64,000 nucleotides of DNA from the NCBI GenBank assembly GCA_007713455.1, contig VMRT01000002.1, forward strand, positions 186,001 to 250,000, in the 5' to 3' direction. Source of the DNA: Pseudomonas sp. Lineage in GTDB: Bacteria; Pseudomonadota; Gammaproteobacteria; Pseudomonadales; Pseudomonadaceae. Numbering within the stretch: the stretch's first letter is position 1; the number at the start of each line of letters is the position of its first letter. Position numbers and translations under genes: made by a program. This document shows, in pieces, positions 34,059 through 47,270 of this stretch. Below the pieces are notes generated by a model. The model was not told the origin of the DNA. It was given only the letters and a program-made list of their open reading frames with translations, and did not search any database.

Positions 34059-34577
34059 TCATAGTGGCTTCATTTCGATCAGCAGCCCGAGGCTGTCATG
34101 GTCGATGTAGGTCAGCCGGCCAGGGATCAGGCGAACCCGCTGCGTCAGGCGCTCGCTGGCGAGCATTTGGCCGTACTCGCCGAAGCGGTTCACCCAGAAG
34201 GTCATGTCGGTCTGCATATAGCGCCCGGGTCTGACCCTCAGCAGACCCTGAATCGGGTAGTGCTCGAAATGGCGTTGCCCCTGGTGCAGTGCAATGGTCG
34301 GCGCATCTTCGCTGACTGCTTGCTGCCAGGCGCGTTGCAACAGTACCTGGTAGCCCTGGTCCGGCGTAAGCCTGGCGGCAACGTGCTCGAGGGCTGGCTG
34401 GCGTTCGGCGCGCCTGTCCAGCACCTGCGCACTATCGGCCCAGTCGTAGGGCGCGTGCTGGCTGGCTTCCAGTGGCGGGGCGTGGCGAAACAGGATCAGC
34501 TCGACGCGATATAGCGCCTCGGCGTGAGCCTGAGGCGCCAGCAGCGTCAGCAGCAAGACCAGATAGCGAAGTGGCAT
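34059..34577 (-). CDS. csiV: CsiV-family periplasmic protein
   Basis: 172 residues with a signal peptide (cleavage after AHA, about residue 19). The fold begins YRVELILFRH and ends in a conserved FGEYGQML...YIDHDSLGLLIEMKP pattern typical of the CsiV family, named after the Vibrio partner of the peptidoglycan synthase activator LpoA. Its ATG abuts the mfd stop, so it is in the mfd transcript. Confidence 0.82.
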   Translation of the reverse strand: MPLRYLVLLLTLLAPQAHAEALYRVELILFRHAPPLEASQHAPYDWADSAQVLDRRAERQPALEHVAARLTPDQGYQVLLQRAWQQAVSEDAPTIALHQGQRHFEHYPIQGLLRVRPGRYMQTDMTFWVNRFGEYGQMLASERLTQRVRLIPGRLTYIDHDSLGLLIEMKPL

Positions 34578-37500
34578 CTACGATCCTTGCTCATTGGGCG
34601 CCAGCCGCTCGAGCAGCGCTTCCAGCGTATTGAAGCGTTCCTCCGGGCGTTCCATCGGCACCTGGAATTTGAACAGCGTGGCGCCTTCGAACTTGTAGCG
34701 ATTCGGCTGACTCTGGATCAGCTTGATCAGCACCATCGGGTCGACCGAGGTGTCGGCCGAGAACTCGATGCGCCCACCCTGCGGGCCTGCGTCGATCTTG
34801 GTAATGCCAAGCTTTTCCGCCTGCAGCTTGAGCAGTGTCAGGCGCACCAGGTTCTTCGTCGGTTCCGGTAACAGGCCGAAGCGGTCGATCATCTCCACCT
34901 GCAGTTCTTTCAGCCCGTCTTCGTCGGCCGCATTGGCAATGCGCTTGTAGAGGATCAGGCGGGCATGCACATCCGGCAGGTAGTCTTCCGGGATCAGGGC
35001 TGCCAGGCGCAGGTTGATTTCCGGCCCGCCGCCGAGCGGCTGCTCCAGATTCGGCTGCTCGCCTTTGCGGATCGCCTTGACCGCGCGCTCGAGCATTTCC
35101 ATATAAAGGGTGAAGCCAACCGCCTGGATCTGCCCGCTCTGACCCTCGCCGAGCAGCTCGCCGGCGCCGCGGATTTCCAGGTCGTGGGTGGCGAGGACAA
35201 AGCCTGCACCGAGGTCCTGGGCATTGGCGATGGCCTCCAGGCGCTTCTGCGCGTCATCGGTCATTGCCTTGCGGGTCGGGGTCAGCAGATAGGCATAGGC
35301 CTGGTGATGGCTGCGGCCTACCCGGCCACGCAGCTGGTGCAGCTGCGCCAGGCCGAACTTGTCGGCGCGCTCGATGATGATGGTGTTGGCGCTCGGCACG
35401 TCGATGCCGGTTTCGATAATGGTCGAGGCCACCAGCACGTTGAAACGCTTGTGGTAGAAGTCGCTCATGACCTGTTCGAGGTCACGCTCGCGCATTTGCC
35501 CGTGGCCGATCGCGACGCGTGCCTCCGGCACCAGTGCCTGAAGGTCGGCGGCGCATTTCTCGATGGTCTTCACATCGTTGTGCAGGTAATAGACCTGGCC
35601 GCCGCGCAACAGCTCGCGCAGCAGCGCCTCCTTGATCACGGTGTTCTGCTGTTCCATGACGAAGGTGCGAACCGACAGCCGGCGCGCCGGCGGCGTGGCG
35701 ATGATCGACAGGTCGCGCATGCCGGCGATGGACATGTTCAGCGTGCGTGGAATCGGCGTGGCGGTCAGCGTGAGAATGTCCACTTCGCTGCGCAATGCCT
35801 TGAGCTGTTCCTTCTGGCGCACGCCGAAACGGTGTTCCTCGTCGATGATGACCAGGCCCAGGTTGCTGAACTTGACGTCATCCTGCAGCAGCTTGTGGGT
35901 GCCGATGAGAATGTCGATCTTGCCCTCGGCCAGTTCGGCGATGGCGCTCTGCACTTCCTTGGCGGATTTGAAGCGGCTCATCACCTCGACCCGCACCGGC
36001 CAGTCGGCGAAGCGGTCGCGGAAGCTGTTGTAGTGCTGCTGAGCGAGCAGGGTGGTCGGCACCAGTACGCCAACCTGCCGGCCGCCATGCACGGCGATGA
36101 AGGCGGCACGCATGGCGACCTCGGTCTTGCCAAAGCCGACGTCACCACAGACCAGGCGATCCATCGGCTTGGCCGACAGCAGGTCCTCGCGTACCGCGTC
36201 GATGGCGGCCTGCTGATCGGGCGTCTCTTCGAACGGAAAGCCTGCGGCGAACGTTTCGTAGTCGACCTGCGGGTCCTTGAAGGCATAACCCTCGCGTGCG
36301 GCGCGGCGGGCGTAAATATCCAGCAGCTCGGCCGCGACATCGCGGACCTGCTCGGCCGCCTTACGCTTGGCTTTCTGCCAGGTTTCCGAGCCGAGCCGGT
36401 GCAGTGGCGCGAGCGCGTCGTCGCTGCCTGTATAGCGGGCGATCAGGTGCAGGCTGGCGACCGGTACGTAGAGCTTGGCGTCCTCGGCGTACTGCAGCAG
36501 CAGGAATTCCTGCGCCTGGCCTTCGATCTCCAGGGTGACCAGGCCCTGGTAGCGACCGACACCGTGATCGATGTGCACCACCGGCGAGCCTTCGCGCAGC
36601 TCGGTGAGGTTCTTGATGACGTTCTCGCCACCGTCGCGACTCTTCTCGCGTCGCCGGCGCTGCATGACGCGCTGACCGAACAGCGGGCTTTCCGCGACCA
36701 GTGCGACGTCGTCCAGTTGCAGGCCTTCGTCGAGCGGGGCGATGGTGATCGCCAGACGCTCCTGGCTGGCGAGGAATTCCTCCCAGCCTTCGACTTCTTG
36801 CGGGCGCAGCTTTAGACGGGCGAGCAGCTCCAGCAATACTTCGCGGCGGCCGGCTGATTCGGCAGTAAACAGCACACGCCCGGCATATTCGTCGAGGAAG
36901 CGTCGCAGCTTGCCCAGTGGCTCGCTCGCCTTGGCCTCGATTGCCAGTTCCGGCAGGGCCTGCGCGGTGAAGCGTTCGCGGCCGATGCCAGGCTCGACAT
37001 CCTGTTGGCTGGCGACCACACGCGGCCAGAGCTTGAGCCGAGCGAAGCAGTCTTCCACCGGCATGAACAGCTCGGCCGGCGGCAGCAGCGGTCGCTCGGG
37101 GTCGACGCGGCGTTCTTCGTAGCGATTGCGAACGTCGCTCCAGAACTGCTCGGCGGCCTGCTCGATGCCGGGCAGGGAGAACACCTGGCTGTCTTCAGGC
37201 AGGTAGTCGAAAAGCGTCGCGGTTTCTTCGTAGAACAGCGGTAGGTAATACTCGATGCCCGCTGGGGTGATGCCGGTAAAGAGATCCTGGTAGATCGGGC
37301 AGCGGCGGAAGTCGACGTCGAAACGTTCGCGAAAACGCGCGCGGAAGCCGGTGACTGCCTCCTTCTTCAGGGGGAACTCGCGTGCTGGCAACAGGCGGAT
37401 CGACTCGACCTTGTCGATCGAGCGCTGGTTCTCCGGATCGAAGGTGCGCAGCGTCTCTATCTCGTCATCGAACAGGTCGATGCGGTAGGGCAGGGGGCTG

Positions 37501-38024
37501 CCCATGGGGAACAGGTCGATCAACGCGCCGCGCACGGCGAACTCGCCGTGCTCGTACACGGTGTCCACGCAGCGATAGCCGGCTGCTTCCAGGCGAAGGC
37601 GCATCTGCTCCACATCCAGCTTCTGCCCGACGTCCAGCACCAGGCTCGAACCCAGCAGGAAGCGCTTTGGCGCCAGCCTGTGTAGGGCGGTGGTGATCGG
37701 CACTACCAGCACACCGTGGCTCAGCTCCGGTAGCTGGTAGAGGGCGGCAATGCGCTGGGAGACGATGTCCTGGTGCGGCGAGAAGATGTCGTAGGGCAGC
37801 GTTTCCCAGTCAGGAAAATGCAATACCGCCAGCTGTGGCGCGAAGAAGGCGAGTTCTTCCTGCAGGCGCTCGGCGCTTTGGCTGTCGGCAGTGAGCAGGA
37901 GCGTGAAGCGTTTGGCGTTGCTGGCTGCTTCGGCAATCGCCAGGCTTAGCGCAGCTCCTGGAAGATTGCCCCAATGTTGCTTGCCGCTGGCGGCAGGCAG
38001 GGGGGGAAGGCGCAAGACGGACAC
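34578..38024 (-). CDS. mfd: Transcription-repair coupling factor Mfd
   Basis: 1148 residues, full length. Displaces RNA polymerase stalled at DNA lesions and recruits UvrA. In order: UvrB-like N-terminal domains, an RNA-polymerase-interacting (CarD-like) domain near residues 480-560 (VHIDHGVGRYQGL), RecG-like translocase lobes with GDVGFGKTE and DEEHRFG, and the C-terminal TRCF domain. Start is GTG 38022-38024. Divergent from gap. Confidence 0.96.
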   Translation of the reverse strand: MSVLRLPPLPAASGKQHWGNLPGAALSLAIAEAASNAKRFTLLLTADSQSAERLQEELAFFAPQLAVLHFPDWETLPYDIFSPHQDIVSQRIAALYQLPELSHGVLVVPITTALHRLAPKRFLLGSSLVLDVGQKLDVEQMRLRLEAAGYRCVDTVYEHGEFAVRGALIDLFPMGSPLPYRIDLFDDEIETLRTFDPENQRSIDKVESIRLLPAREFPLKKEAVTGFRARFRERFDVDFRRCPIYQDLFTGITPAGIEYYLPLFYEETATLFDYLPEDSQVFSLPGIEQAAEQFWSDVRNRYEERRVDPERPLLPPAELFMPVEDCFARLKLWPRVVASQQDVEPGIGRERFTAQALPELAIEAKASEPLGKLRRFLDEYAGRVLFTAESAGRREVLLELLARLKLRPQEVEGWEEFLASQERLAITIAPLDEGLQLDDVALVAESPLFGQRVMQRRRREKSRDGGENVIKNLTELREGSPVVHIDHGVGRYQGLVTLEIEGQAQEFLLLQYAEDAKLYVPVASLHLIARYTGSDDALAPLHRLGSETWQKAKRKAAEQVRDVAAELLDIYARRAAREGYAFKDPQVDYETFAAGFPFEETPDQQAAIDAVREDLLSAKPMDRLVCGDVGFGKTEVAMRAAFIAVHGGRQVGVLVPTTLLAQQHYNSFRDRFADWPVRVEVMSRFKSAKEVQSAIAELAEGKIDILIGTHKLLQDDVKFSNLGLVIIDEEHRFGVRQKEQLKALRSEVDILTLTATPIPRTLNMSIAGMRDLSIIATPPARRLSVRTFVMEQQNTVIKEALLRELLRGGQVYYLHNDVKTIEKCAADLQALVPEARVAIGHGQMRERDLEQVMSDFYHKRFNVLVASTIIETGIDVPSANTIIIERADKFGLAQLHQLRGRVGRSHHQAYAYLLTPTRKAMTDDAQKRLEAIANAQDLGAGFVLATHDLEIRGAGELLGEGQSGQIQAVGFTLYMEMLERAVKAIRKGEQPNLEQPLGGGPEINLRLAALIPEDYLPDVHARLILYKRIANAADEDGLKELQVEMIDRFGLLPEPTKNLVRLTLLKLQAEKLGITKIDAGPQGGRIEFSADTSVDPMVLIKLIQSQPNRYKFEGATLFKFQVPMERPEERFNTLEALLERLAPNEQGS

Positions 38025-38182
38025 GAGTGGGCGTGGCTCCGATCAAAAAATAGGCCGCCGGGATTGTAACTATCGAGGCGGTTGGCTGTCAGTGTTTCGT
38101 CCGCTGCAGATTGCCGGCGCTAGGGTGCGCCGTCATAATGTAGCCCCTTTTCTCAGCCCCTACATGTTGGAAGGAACTGCCC

Positions 38183-39634
38183 GTGACTCAGAAGCCCGAC
38201 CAGTGTCTTGGTGAATGGATTGACCGCGAAGCGCTCGCCGAAGCGATGATTCCGCTGATTGGTCAGCTGTATCGCAACAATAACGTGGTGACTTCGATCT
38301 ACGGCCGTGGCCTGATCAATCGTTCGGTGATCGCCATCCTCAAGGCACACCGTTTCGCCCGTCACCGCATCGCCGACGAAACCGAGCTGTCGGTGCACGA
38401 CACCTTCCAGATCCTCAAGACGATGAGCGAAATGAACCTGGGCGCCGCTTCGGTGGACCTGGGCAAGCTGGTCGCCAAGTACAAGGAAGCGGGCAACGGT
38501 CGCAATCTCGAGCAGTTCGTCCGTGAAGAGCTGGCTGAGGTGGCCGACAAGCGTCACGCCGCAGCTGGTCACAAGGGCACTGACGTGGTTCTCTACGGTT
38601 TCGGCCGTATCGGCCGTCTGCTGGCGCGTATCCTGATCGAGAAAACCGGTGGTGGCGACGGCCTGCGCCTGCGCGCCATCGTCGTGCGCAAGGGCGCGGA
38701 CAACGATCTGGTCAAGCGTGCCAGCCTGCTGCGTCGCGACTCTGTGCATGGTCCTTTCGATGGCACCATCACCATCGACGAAGAGAACAGCACCATCACC
38801 GCCAACGGCAACCTGATTCAGGTGATCTACTCCAACGATCCGTCCTCGGTGGATTACACCCAGTACGGCATCGAGAACGCGCTGCTTGTCGACAACACTG
38901 GCAAGTGGCGTGACGCCGAAGGCCTGGGTCAGCACCTCAAGTGCCCGGGTGTTGCTCGCGTCGTATTGACCGCGCCGGGCAAGGGTGAGCTGAAGAACAT
39001 CGTGCATGGCATCAACCATGGCGACATCACCGCCGATGACAAGATCATCTCCGCTGCATCCTGCACCACCAACGCCATCGTGCCGGTGCTCAAGGCGGTG
39101 AACGATCAGTACGGCATCGTCAACGGTCACGTGGAAACGGTGCATTCGTACACCAACGACCAGAACCTGATCGACAACTTCCACAAGGGCAGTCGTCGTG
39201 GTCGCAGCGCTGCGCTGAACATGGTGATCACCGAAACGGGTGCCGCCACCGCTGCAGCCAAGGCGCTGCCGGTGCTCAAAGGCAAGCTGACCGGCAACGC
39301 GATCCGCGTCCCGACGCCGAACGTGTCCATGGCAATTCTCAACCTGAACCTGGAGAAGGCCACCAGTCGCGAAGAGATCAACGAGTACCTGCGCCAGATG
39401 GCCATGCACTCGGATCTGCAGAAACAGATCGACTTCGTCAACTCGCAGGAAGTTGTATCCACTGATTTCGTCGGATCGCGCCATGCCGGCGTGGTGGATG
39501 CCGAAGCGACCATTTGCAACGACAACCGTGTCGTGCTTTACGTCTGGTACGACAACGAGTTCGGCTACAGCTGTCAGGTCGTGCGGGTGATGGAAGACAT
39601 GGCAGGGGTTAACCCGCCAGCCTTCCCGCGCTAA
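38183..39634 (+). CDS. gap: glyceraldehyde-3-phosphate dehydrogenase, long GapB-type
   Basis: 483 residues: an extra N-terminal module of about 135 residues, then the nucleotide fold (VVLYGFGRIGRLLAR) and catalytic SAASCTTN. The extension distinguishes it from 335-residue GapA; the P. aeruginosa counterpart also lies next to mfd. It converts glyceraldehyde-3-phosphate and 1,3-bisphosphoglycerate, probably gluconeogenic in pseudomonads. GTG 38183 is preceded by GGAAGGA. The leader has TGTAG / CTACA arms 17 bases apart (38139-38165), a possible operator. Confidence 0.93.
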   Translation: MTQKPDQCLGEWIDREALAEAMIPLIGQLYRNNNVVTSIYGRGLINRSVIAILKAHRFARHRIADETELSVHDTFQILKTMSEMNLGAASVDLGKLVAKYKEAGNGRNLEQFVREELAEVADKRHAAAGHKGTDVVLYGFGRIGRLLARILIEKTGGGDGLRLRAIVVRKGADNDLVKRASLLRRDSVHGPFDGTITIDEENSTITANGNLIQVIYSNDPSSVDYTQYGIENALLVDNTGKWRDAEGLGQHLKCPGVARVVLTAPGKGELKNIVHGINHGDITADDKIISAASCTTNAIVPVLKAVNDQYGIVNGHVETVHSYTNDQNLIDNFHKGSRRGRSAALNMVITETGAATAAAKALPVLKGKLTGNAIRVPTPNVSMAILNLNLEKATSREEINEYLRQMAMHSDLQKQIDFVNSQEVVSTDFVGSRHAGVVDAEATICNDNRVVLYVWYDNEFGYSCQVVRVMEDMAGVNPPAFPR

Positions 39635-39654
39635 ACGCTGCGGACGGTGAAATC

Positions 39655-39680
39655 GAAACGGGAGCCTCGGCTCCCGTTTC
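39655..39680 (+). terminator. intrinsic terminator of gap
   Basis: GAAACGGGAGC / GCTCCCGTTTC, an 11-bp perfect stem with CTCG loop, 20 bases after the gap stop, followed by a short T-rich run. Confidence 0.8.
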
Positions 39681-39798
39681 GCGTTTCTGGGCGGTAGTAA
39701 TGGCGCGAGCTGCCGGGGTTGAGCGGCCGAGCCGTCGGCTCGATTTCGTGCATCGCTAATTTTGCTTCTCTTGTTTCGAGTCAAAAATCCGCAATGCT

Positions 39799-39872
39799 TG
39801 GGTGGTCAGTCAAGGTCCGCGACCTCTATAATCGGGCGGATTTTTTACCTGGGTCCGCGACATGGTGTCGCG
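39799..39872 (+). promoter_or_regulatory. nqr promoter with repeated GGTCCGCGAC element
   Basis: A consensus -10 TATAAT lies at 39827-39832, with a weak -35 (TGGTCA, 39803-39808). The 13-bp palindrome AGGTC-CGC-GACCT (39813-39825) fills the space just before the -10. Its core GGTCCGCGAC recurs at 39852-39861, in the early transcript, followed by a 7-bp hairpin (39856-39872). The rest of the 334-base gap between gap and nqrA shows no gene; it gives a leader of about 130 bases. Confidence 0.55.
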
Positions 39873-39947
39873 TCAATAACGTATTGGCGCGCGCGGCGCA
39901 ATCCTACTTTGCGCCATGCCGCTGGGTCTGCAAAAAAAGCTTTCTAA

Positions 39948-41306
<1,359 letters not shown>

Positions 41307-41309
41307 GGC

Positions 41310-42521
41310 ATGGGCATTCGCGCATTCCTCGACAAGATCGAGCATCATTTCGAAAAAGGCGGCAAGTACGAGAAGTGGTACGCGCTTTACGAAGCGGCCG
41401 ACACTTTCCTCTATCGTCCCGGCAGCGTCACCAAGACCACGGCCCACGTGCGCGACGGCATCGACCTCAAGCGCATGATGATCACCGTCTGGATGTGTAC
41501 CTTCCCGGCGATGTTCTTCGGCATGTGGAACACCGGCTACCAGGCCAACCTGATCTTCGCGCAGAGCCCTGATCTGCTCGCAGCTCAGGAAGGCTGGCGC
41601 TTCGGTCTGGTCGGCGCACTGGCGGGCTTCGATCCGAACAGTCTCTGGGATAACTTCATCCAGGGCGCAGCCTACTTCCTTCCGATCTACGCGGTGACCT
41701 TCATCGTCGGTGGGTTCTGGGAAGTGCTGTTCGCTTCGATCCGTAAGCACGAGGTCAACGAGGGCTTCTTCGTTACGTCCGTGTTGTTCGCCCTGATCCT
41801 GCCGCCGAGCATTCCGCTGTGGCAGGTCGCGCTGGGTATCAGCTTCGGCGTGGTAATCGGCAAGGAAATCTTCGGTGGTACCGGCAAGAACTTCCTGAAC
41901 CCGGCGCTTACTGCGCGGGCGTTCCTGTTCTTCGCCTACCCGGCACAGATGTCCGGTGACGGCGTCTGGACTGCGGTCGATGGCTATGCCGGCGCAACTG
42001 CGCTGAGCCTCGGCTTCGTCGGCGGCATCGAAAACGTGATCGACAACGGCATCACCTGGATGGACGCCTTCGTCGGTACCATTCATGGCTCGATCGGTGA
42101 AACCAGCACGCTGGCGATCTTCATCGGCGGCGTGATCCTGATCGGTAGCAAGATTGCCTCCTGGCGCATCGTTTCCGGTGTGATGCTCGGCATGATCGGT
42201 CTGAGCTTCCTGTTCAACCTGATCGGTTCCGACACCAACCCGCTGTTCGGCATGCCCTGGTACTGGCACATGGTCGTCGGTGGCTTCGCCTTCGGCATGA
42301 TCTTCATGGCGACCGACCCGGTGTCGGCCTCCATGACCAATACCGGCAAGTGGGTGTTCGGCATCCTGATCGGTGTGATGGTCGTGCTGATCCGCGTGGT
42401 CAACCCCGCCTTCCCGGAAGGCATGATGCTGGCGATCCTGTTCGCCAACCTGTGTGCGCCGCTGATTGACCATTTCGTCATTCAGGCCAATATCAAGCGG
42501 AGGCTGGCACGTAATGTCTAG
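41310..42521 (+). CDS. nqrB: Na+-NQR subunit B
   Basis: 403 residues, about ten membrane helices. The threonine that carries covalent FMN lies in [12 protein letters not shown]. Also holds riboflavin and the quinone site region. Starts three bases after nqrA and overlaps nqrC by eight. Confidence 0.96.
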   Translation: MGIRAFLDKIEHHFEKGGKYEKWYALYEAADTFLYRPGSVTKTTAHVRDGIDLKRMMITVWMCTFPAMFFGMWNTGYQANLIFAQSPDLLAAQEGWRFGLVGALAGFDPNSLWDNFIQGAAYFLPIYAVTFIVGGFWEVLFASIRKHEVNEGFFVTSVLFALILPPSIPLWQVALGISFGVVIGKEIFGGTGKNFLNPALTARAFLFFAYPAQMSGDGVWTAVDGYAGATALSLGFVGGIENVIDNGITWMDAFVGTIHGSIGETSTLAIFIGGVILIGSKIASWRIVSGVMLGMIGLSFLFNLIGSDTNPLFGMPWYWHMVVGGFAFGMIFMATDPVSASMTNTGKWVFGILIGVMVVLIRVVNPAFPEGMMLAILFANLCAPLIDHFVIQANIKRRLARNV

Positions 42522-43308
42522 TCAGAAAGAATCCACCGTTCGCACGCTGACGGTAGCCCTGTTGGTCTGCCTGGTGTGCTCCATCTTCGTGGCTGGCGCC
42601 GCCGTGGCGCTTCGCCCGACTCAGCAGGAAAACCGTCTGCTGGACAAGCAGCGCAGCATCCTGGCGATCGCCGGTCTGGGCGAGGCGGGCATGTCCGGTA
42701 ATCAGGTCAAGCAGTTGTTCAACGAGCGCATCGTCGCCCGTCTGGTCGATCTGGAAACCGGCAAGTTCAGCGATGAATTCGAAGCCAAGACCTTCGATCC
42801 GCTCGCCGCTGCCAAGGACCCTGCGCTGTCCCAGGCGCTGCCTGGGGAGCAGGATATTGCCTCGATCAAGCGTCGCGAGCGTTACAGCACCGTTTATATC
42901 GTCGAAGGGCAGGGCGAGGGCGAGATCGATACGCTGATCCTGCCGGTTCGTGGCTACGGTCTCTGGTCGACGCTCTATGGCTTCATGGCAGTCGAGGGTG
43001 ACCTGAATACCGTTGCCGGCTTCGGCTTCTACCAGCACGGTGAAACCCCGGGCCTTGGCGGTGAGGTCGACAATCCGAAGTGGCGCGGCATGTGGCCCGG
43101 CAAGGAACTGTACGACGACAACGGCAAACTGGTGGTGCAGATCGTCAAGGGCGGTGTCGACCCTCAGAGCCCGAAAGCCGACCACCAGGTCGATGCCCTG
43201 GCCGGTGCGACCCTGACCAGCAACGGTGTCAATTCGCTGTTGCACTTCTGGTTGGGCGAGAACGGCTTCGGTCCATTTATCGCTAATCTGCGCGCTGGGG
43301 AGGCTTGA
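42514..43308 (+). CDS. nqrC: Na+-NQR subunit C
   Basis: 264 residues with one N-terminal membrane helix and a periplasmic FMN domain. The flavinylation motif is AGATLTS, modified by ApbE, whose gene follows the operon. ATG 42514 overlaps nqrB; an earlier in-frame start at 42466 lies deep in nqrB. Confidence 0.95.
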   Translation: MSSQKESTVRTLTVALLVCLVCSIFVAGAAVALRPTQQENRLLDKQRSILAIAGLGEAGMSGNQVKQLFNERIVARLVDLETGKFSDEFEAKTFDPLAAAKDPALSQALPGEQDIASIKRRERYSTVYIVEGQGEGEIDTLILPVRGYGLWSTLYGFMAVEGDLNTVAGFGFYQHGETPGLGGEVDNPKWRGMWPGKELYDDNGKLVVQIVKGGVDPQSPKADHQVDALAGATLTSNGVNSLLHFWLGENGFGPFIANLRAGEA

Positions 43309-43310
43309 TC

Positions 43311-44587
<1,277 letters not shown>

Positions 44588-44602
44588 GGACGGAACGAAC
44601 TG

Positions 44603-45826
44603 ATGAGTTACGAAATTTTCCTCGCCATCGGTATGTTCACCGCCATCGTGCTTGCGCTGGTGGTGATCATCCTGGCTGCACGCGCCAAGCTGGTATCCAG
44701 CGGTGACGTGTCAATCGAAATCAACGGTGAGCGTACGATTACCGTGCCCGCCGGTGGCAAGTTGCTGCAGACCCTGGCCGCCAACAACATCTTCCTCTCG
44801 TCAGCCTGTGGTGGCGGCGGTACCTGCGCGCAGTGCAAGTGCATCGTCGAGAGCGGTGGTGGCGAGATGCTGCCTACCGAGGAGTCGCACTTCACCCGTC
44901 GTGAGGCGGGCGAGGGCTGGCGCCTGTCCTGCCAGACTCCGGTCAAGGCGGACATGAAGATCGAAGTGCCGGAAGAAGTCTTCGGCGTGAAGAAGTGGGA
45001 ATGCACCGTCGAGTCCAACCCCAACGTCGCGACCTTCATCAAGGAACTGACACTCAAGCTGCCGGAAGGCGAGAACGTCGACTTCCGCGCTGGTGGTTAT
45101 GTGCAGCTCGAGTGCCCGCCGCATGAAGTGCGTTACCGGGACTTCGACATTCAGGAAGAGTATCGCGGCGACTGGGACAAGTTCGACCAGTGGAAGTACG
45201 TGTCGAAGTGCGACGAGACCGTTATTCGCGCCTACTCCATGGCGAACTATCCGGAAGAGCGTGGCCTGGTGAAGTTCAACATCCGTATCGCCTCACCGCC
45301 GCCAGGCCGTGACGATATTCCGCCGGGCAAGATGTCATCCTATGTCTTCAGCCTGAAGCCGGGCGACAAGATCACCGTTTACGGACCGTTCGGCGAGTTC
45401 TTCGCCAAGGACACCGACGCCGAGATGGTCTTCATCGGCGGTGGTGCGGGGATGGCACCGATGCGCTCGCACATCTTCGACCAGCTCAAGCGCCTGAAGT
45501 CCAAGCGCAAGATGAGCTTCTGGTATGGCGCGCGCTCCATGCGCGAGGCCTTCTACGTGGAAGAGTACGACCAGTTGCAGGCGGAGAATCCGAACTTCCA
45601 ATGGCATCTGGCCCTGTCCGATCCGCTGCCGGAAGATAACTGGGATGGCCCGACCGGCTTTATCCATAACGTGCTGTACGAGAACTATCTGAAGGATCAT
45701 CCGGCTCCGGAAGATTGCGAGTTCTACATGTGCGGCCCGCCCATGATGAACGCATCGGTGATCAAGATGCTCACCGACCTCGGCGTCGAGCCGGAGAATA
45801 TTCTGCTCGACGACTTCGGCGGCTAG
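44603..45826 (+). CDS. nqrF: Na+-NQR subunit F, NADH-oxidising flavoprotein
   Basis: 407 residues: one N-terminal helix, a [2Fe-2S] ferredoxin domain with C69, C75, C78 and C110, then FAD (RAYSMANYP) and NADH ([12 protein letters not shown]) domains. It is the electron entry point of the complex. Confidence 0.97.
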   Translation: MSYEIFLAIGMFTAIVLALVVIILAARAKLVSSGDVSIEINGERTITVPAGGKLLQTLAANNIFLSSACGGGGTCAQCKCIVESGGGEMLPTEESHFTRREAGEGWRLSCQTPVKADMKIEVPEEVFGVKKWECTVESNPNVATFIKELTLKLPEGENVDFRAGGYVQLECPPHEVRYRDFDIQEEYRGDWDKFDQWKYVSKCDETVIRAYSMANYPEERGLVKFNIRIASPPPGRDDIPPGKMSSYVFSLKPGDKITVYGPFGEFFAKDTDAEMVFIGGGAGMAPMRSHIFDQLKRLKSKRKMSFWYGARSMREAFYVEEYDQLQAENPNFQWHLALSDPLPEDNWDGPTGFIHNVLYENYLKDHPAPEDCEFYMCGPPMMNASVIKMLTDLGVEPENILLDDFGG

Positions 45827-45827
45827 C

Positions 45828-46880
45828 ATGACCCGAGCGTCACTGCAGGCTCTCCATGCTGTCGTGTACCCCCGGCCCGTCATCGCTGTCGCTCTCGCGG
45901 CAGCCCTGACGGGCTGTCTGTTTCAGGACAGGGTCGAGGTCATTACTGGCCCAACGATGGGCAGCACCTATACCGTCAAGTACGTAAGCAGCGGCGACGT
46001 CCCGTCCAGGGAGGAGCTGCACGGTGAGGTCGAAGCCATTCTCGGCGACATCGACAAACAGCTATCCACCTACCGAAGCGATTCCGATGTCGAGCGCTTC
46101 AATGCGCTGCCCGCCGGAAGCTGCGAGCCGATGCCGGGCACGGTGCGCGAATTGGTCGCAGCGGGCGATCAGCTATCGGCCGACAGCGATGGCGCGTTCG
46201 ATCTTACACTCGAGCCATTGCTGAACCTTTGGGGCTTCGGTCCGCAAGGTCGTGCCGAACAGGTTCCATCCGCGGCGGATATCGAGGCGGCGCGGGCGTT
46301 GACCGGCCATCGGCATCTACGTATCGATGGCGATCAGTTGTGCAAGACGGTGGCGCTGCAGCTGGACTTCAACAGCATCGCTGCCGGCTATGCGGTTGAT
46401 CGCGTTGTCGATCGTCTGAAGGCGCTCGGCGTTGAGAGTTACCTCGTTGAGATCACTGGCGAGCTCAAGGCTGAGGGCCGCAAGCCCGATGATTCACCGT
46501 GGCGCATAGCCATTGAAGCGCCCAGGTATGACCAGCGGGTTGCGCAGAAGATCGTCGAACTCGATGGTCTGGGCGTATCCACCTCCGGCGACTATCGAAA
46601 CTATTTCGAGCAGGACGGCCGGCGTTATTCACATACCCTGGACCCGCAAAGCGGCAGACCGATCGAGCATCACCTCGCTGCGGTGACGGTCATCGATAAA
46701 TCGACTTTGCGCGCCGACGGGTTGTCTACCGCGCTGATGGTGCTGGGGCCCGAGCGGGGACTGGCACTGGCTGAGCGTAATGCGATCGCCGCGTTCTTCG
46801 TCGTGCGCGAGGGACAAGGCTTCGTAACAACGAGCACCAAGGCTTTTGACGAGCTGTTCGGTGCGGGAGTAGAGCAATGA
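45828..46880 (+). CDS. apbE: FAD:protein FMN transferase ApbE
   Basis: 350 residues. Lipoprotein signal with lipobox ALTGC; periplasmic enzyme that attaches FMN from FAD to NqrB and NqrC threonines. Family motifs TMGSTYTVK, GWGP-like LWGFGPQG, and STSGDYRNYF are present. Starts one base after the nqrF stop. Confidence 0.95.
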   Translation: MTRASLQALHAVVYPRPVIAVALAAALTGCLFQDRVEVITGPTMGSTYTVKYVSSGDVPSREELHGEVEAILGDIDKQLSTYRSDSDVERFNALPAGSCEPMPGTVRELVAAGDQLSADSDGAFDLTLEPLLNLWGFGPQGRAEQVPSAADIEAARALTGHRHLRIDGDQLCKTVALQLDFNSIAAGYAVDRVVDRLKALGVESYLVEITGELKAEGRKPDDSPWRIAIEAPRYDQRVAQKIVELDGLGVSTSGDYRNYFEQDGRRYSHTLDPQSGRPIEHHLAAVTVIDKSTLRADGLSTALMVLGPERGLALAERNAIAAFFVVREGQGFVTTSTKAFDELFGAGVEQ

Positions 46881-47104
46881 CTTGGTTACTGGTTTTTCTG
46901 GTGATGCTGCTTGTGGTATTCGGCATGGCCATCGGCGTGATCATGGGACGCAAGCCCATCGCGGGTTCCTGCGGGGGTATCGCCAATCTGGGCATCGAGA
47001 AGGAGTGCTCCATCTGTGGCGGTAGCCGCGAGAAGTGCGAAGAAGTGAACGAGGCGAAGAGCGCGGGTAACGCCGATCTCGCCTACGACGCCACCAAGCG
47101 TTGA
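46877..47104 (+). CDS. nqrM: Na+-NQR maturation protein NqrM
   Basis: 75 residues: an N-terminal membrane helix and four cysteines (GSCGG, CSICGG, EKCEE). NqrM is needed to insert the iron centre into NqrD/NqrE. Overlaps apbE by four bases. Confidence 0.93.
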   Translation: MTWLLVFLVMLLVVFGMAIGVIMGRKPIAGSCGGIANLGIEKECSICGGSREKCEEVNEAKSAGNADLAYDATKR

Positions 47105-47270
47105 TGTGAACCTTTGCGCGTCCAGGCAGCCCTGAGCGGACTTGCCTGGCCGGGCTCGTTGACGGGCACGGTGCGCGCAGAGCTTGAAAGAAGTGGCTGG
47201 TTTGCGTCTTTGGACATCGGCGAATTCGTTGACAGCAGCGGCGTCTCCCGCTGCGTTTTCAGGAGTGTAT

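Noticed and set aside
34965..36815. Plus-strand frame of 616 codons inside mfd
   Set aside because: Shadow of mfd, whose full domain series is readable on the minus strand.
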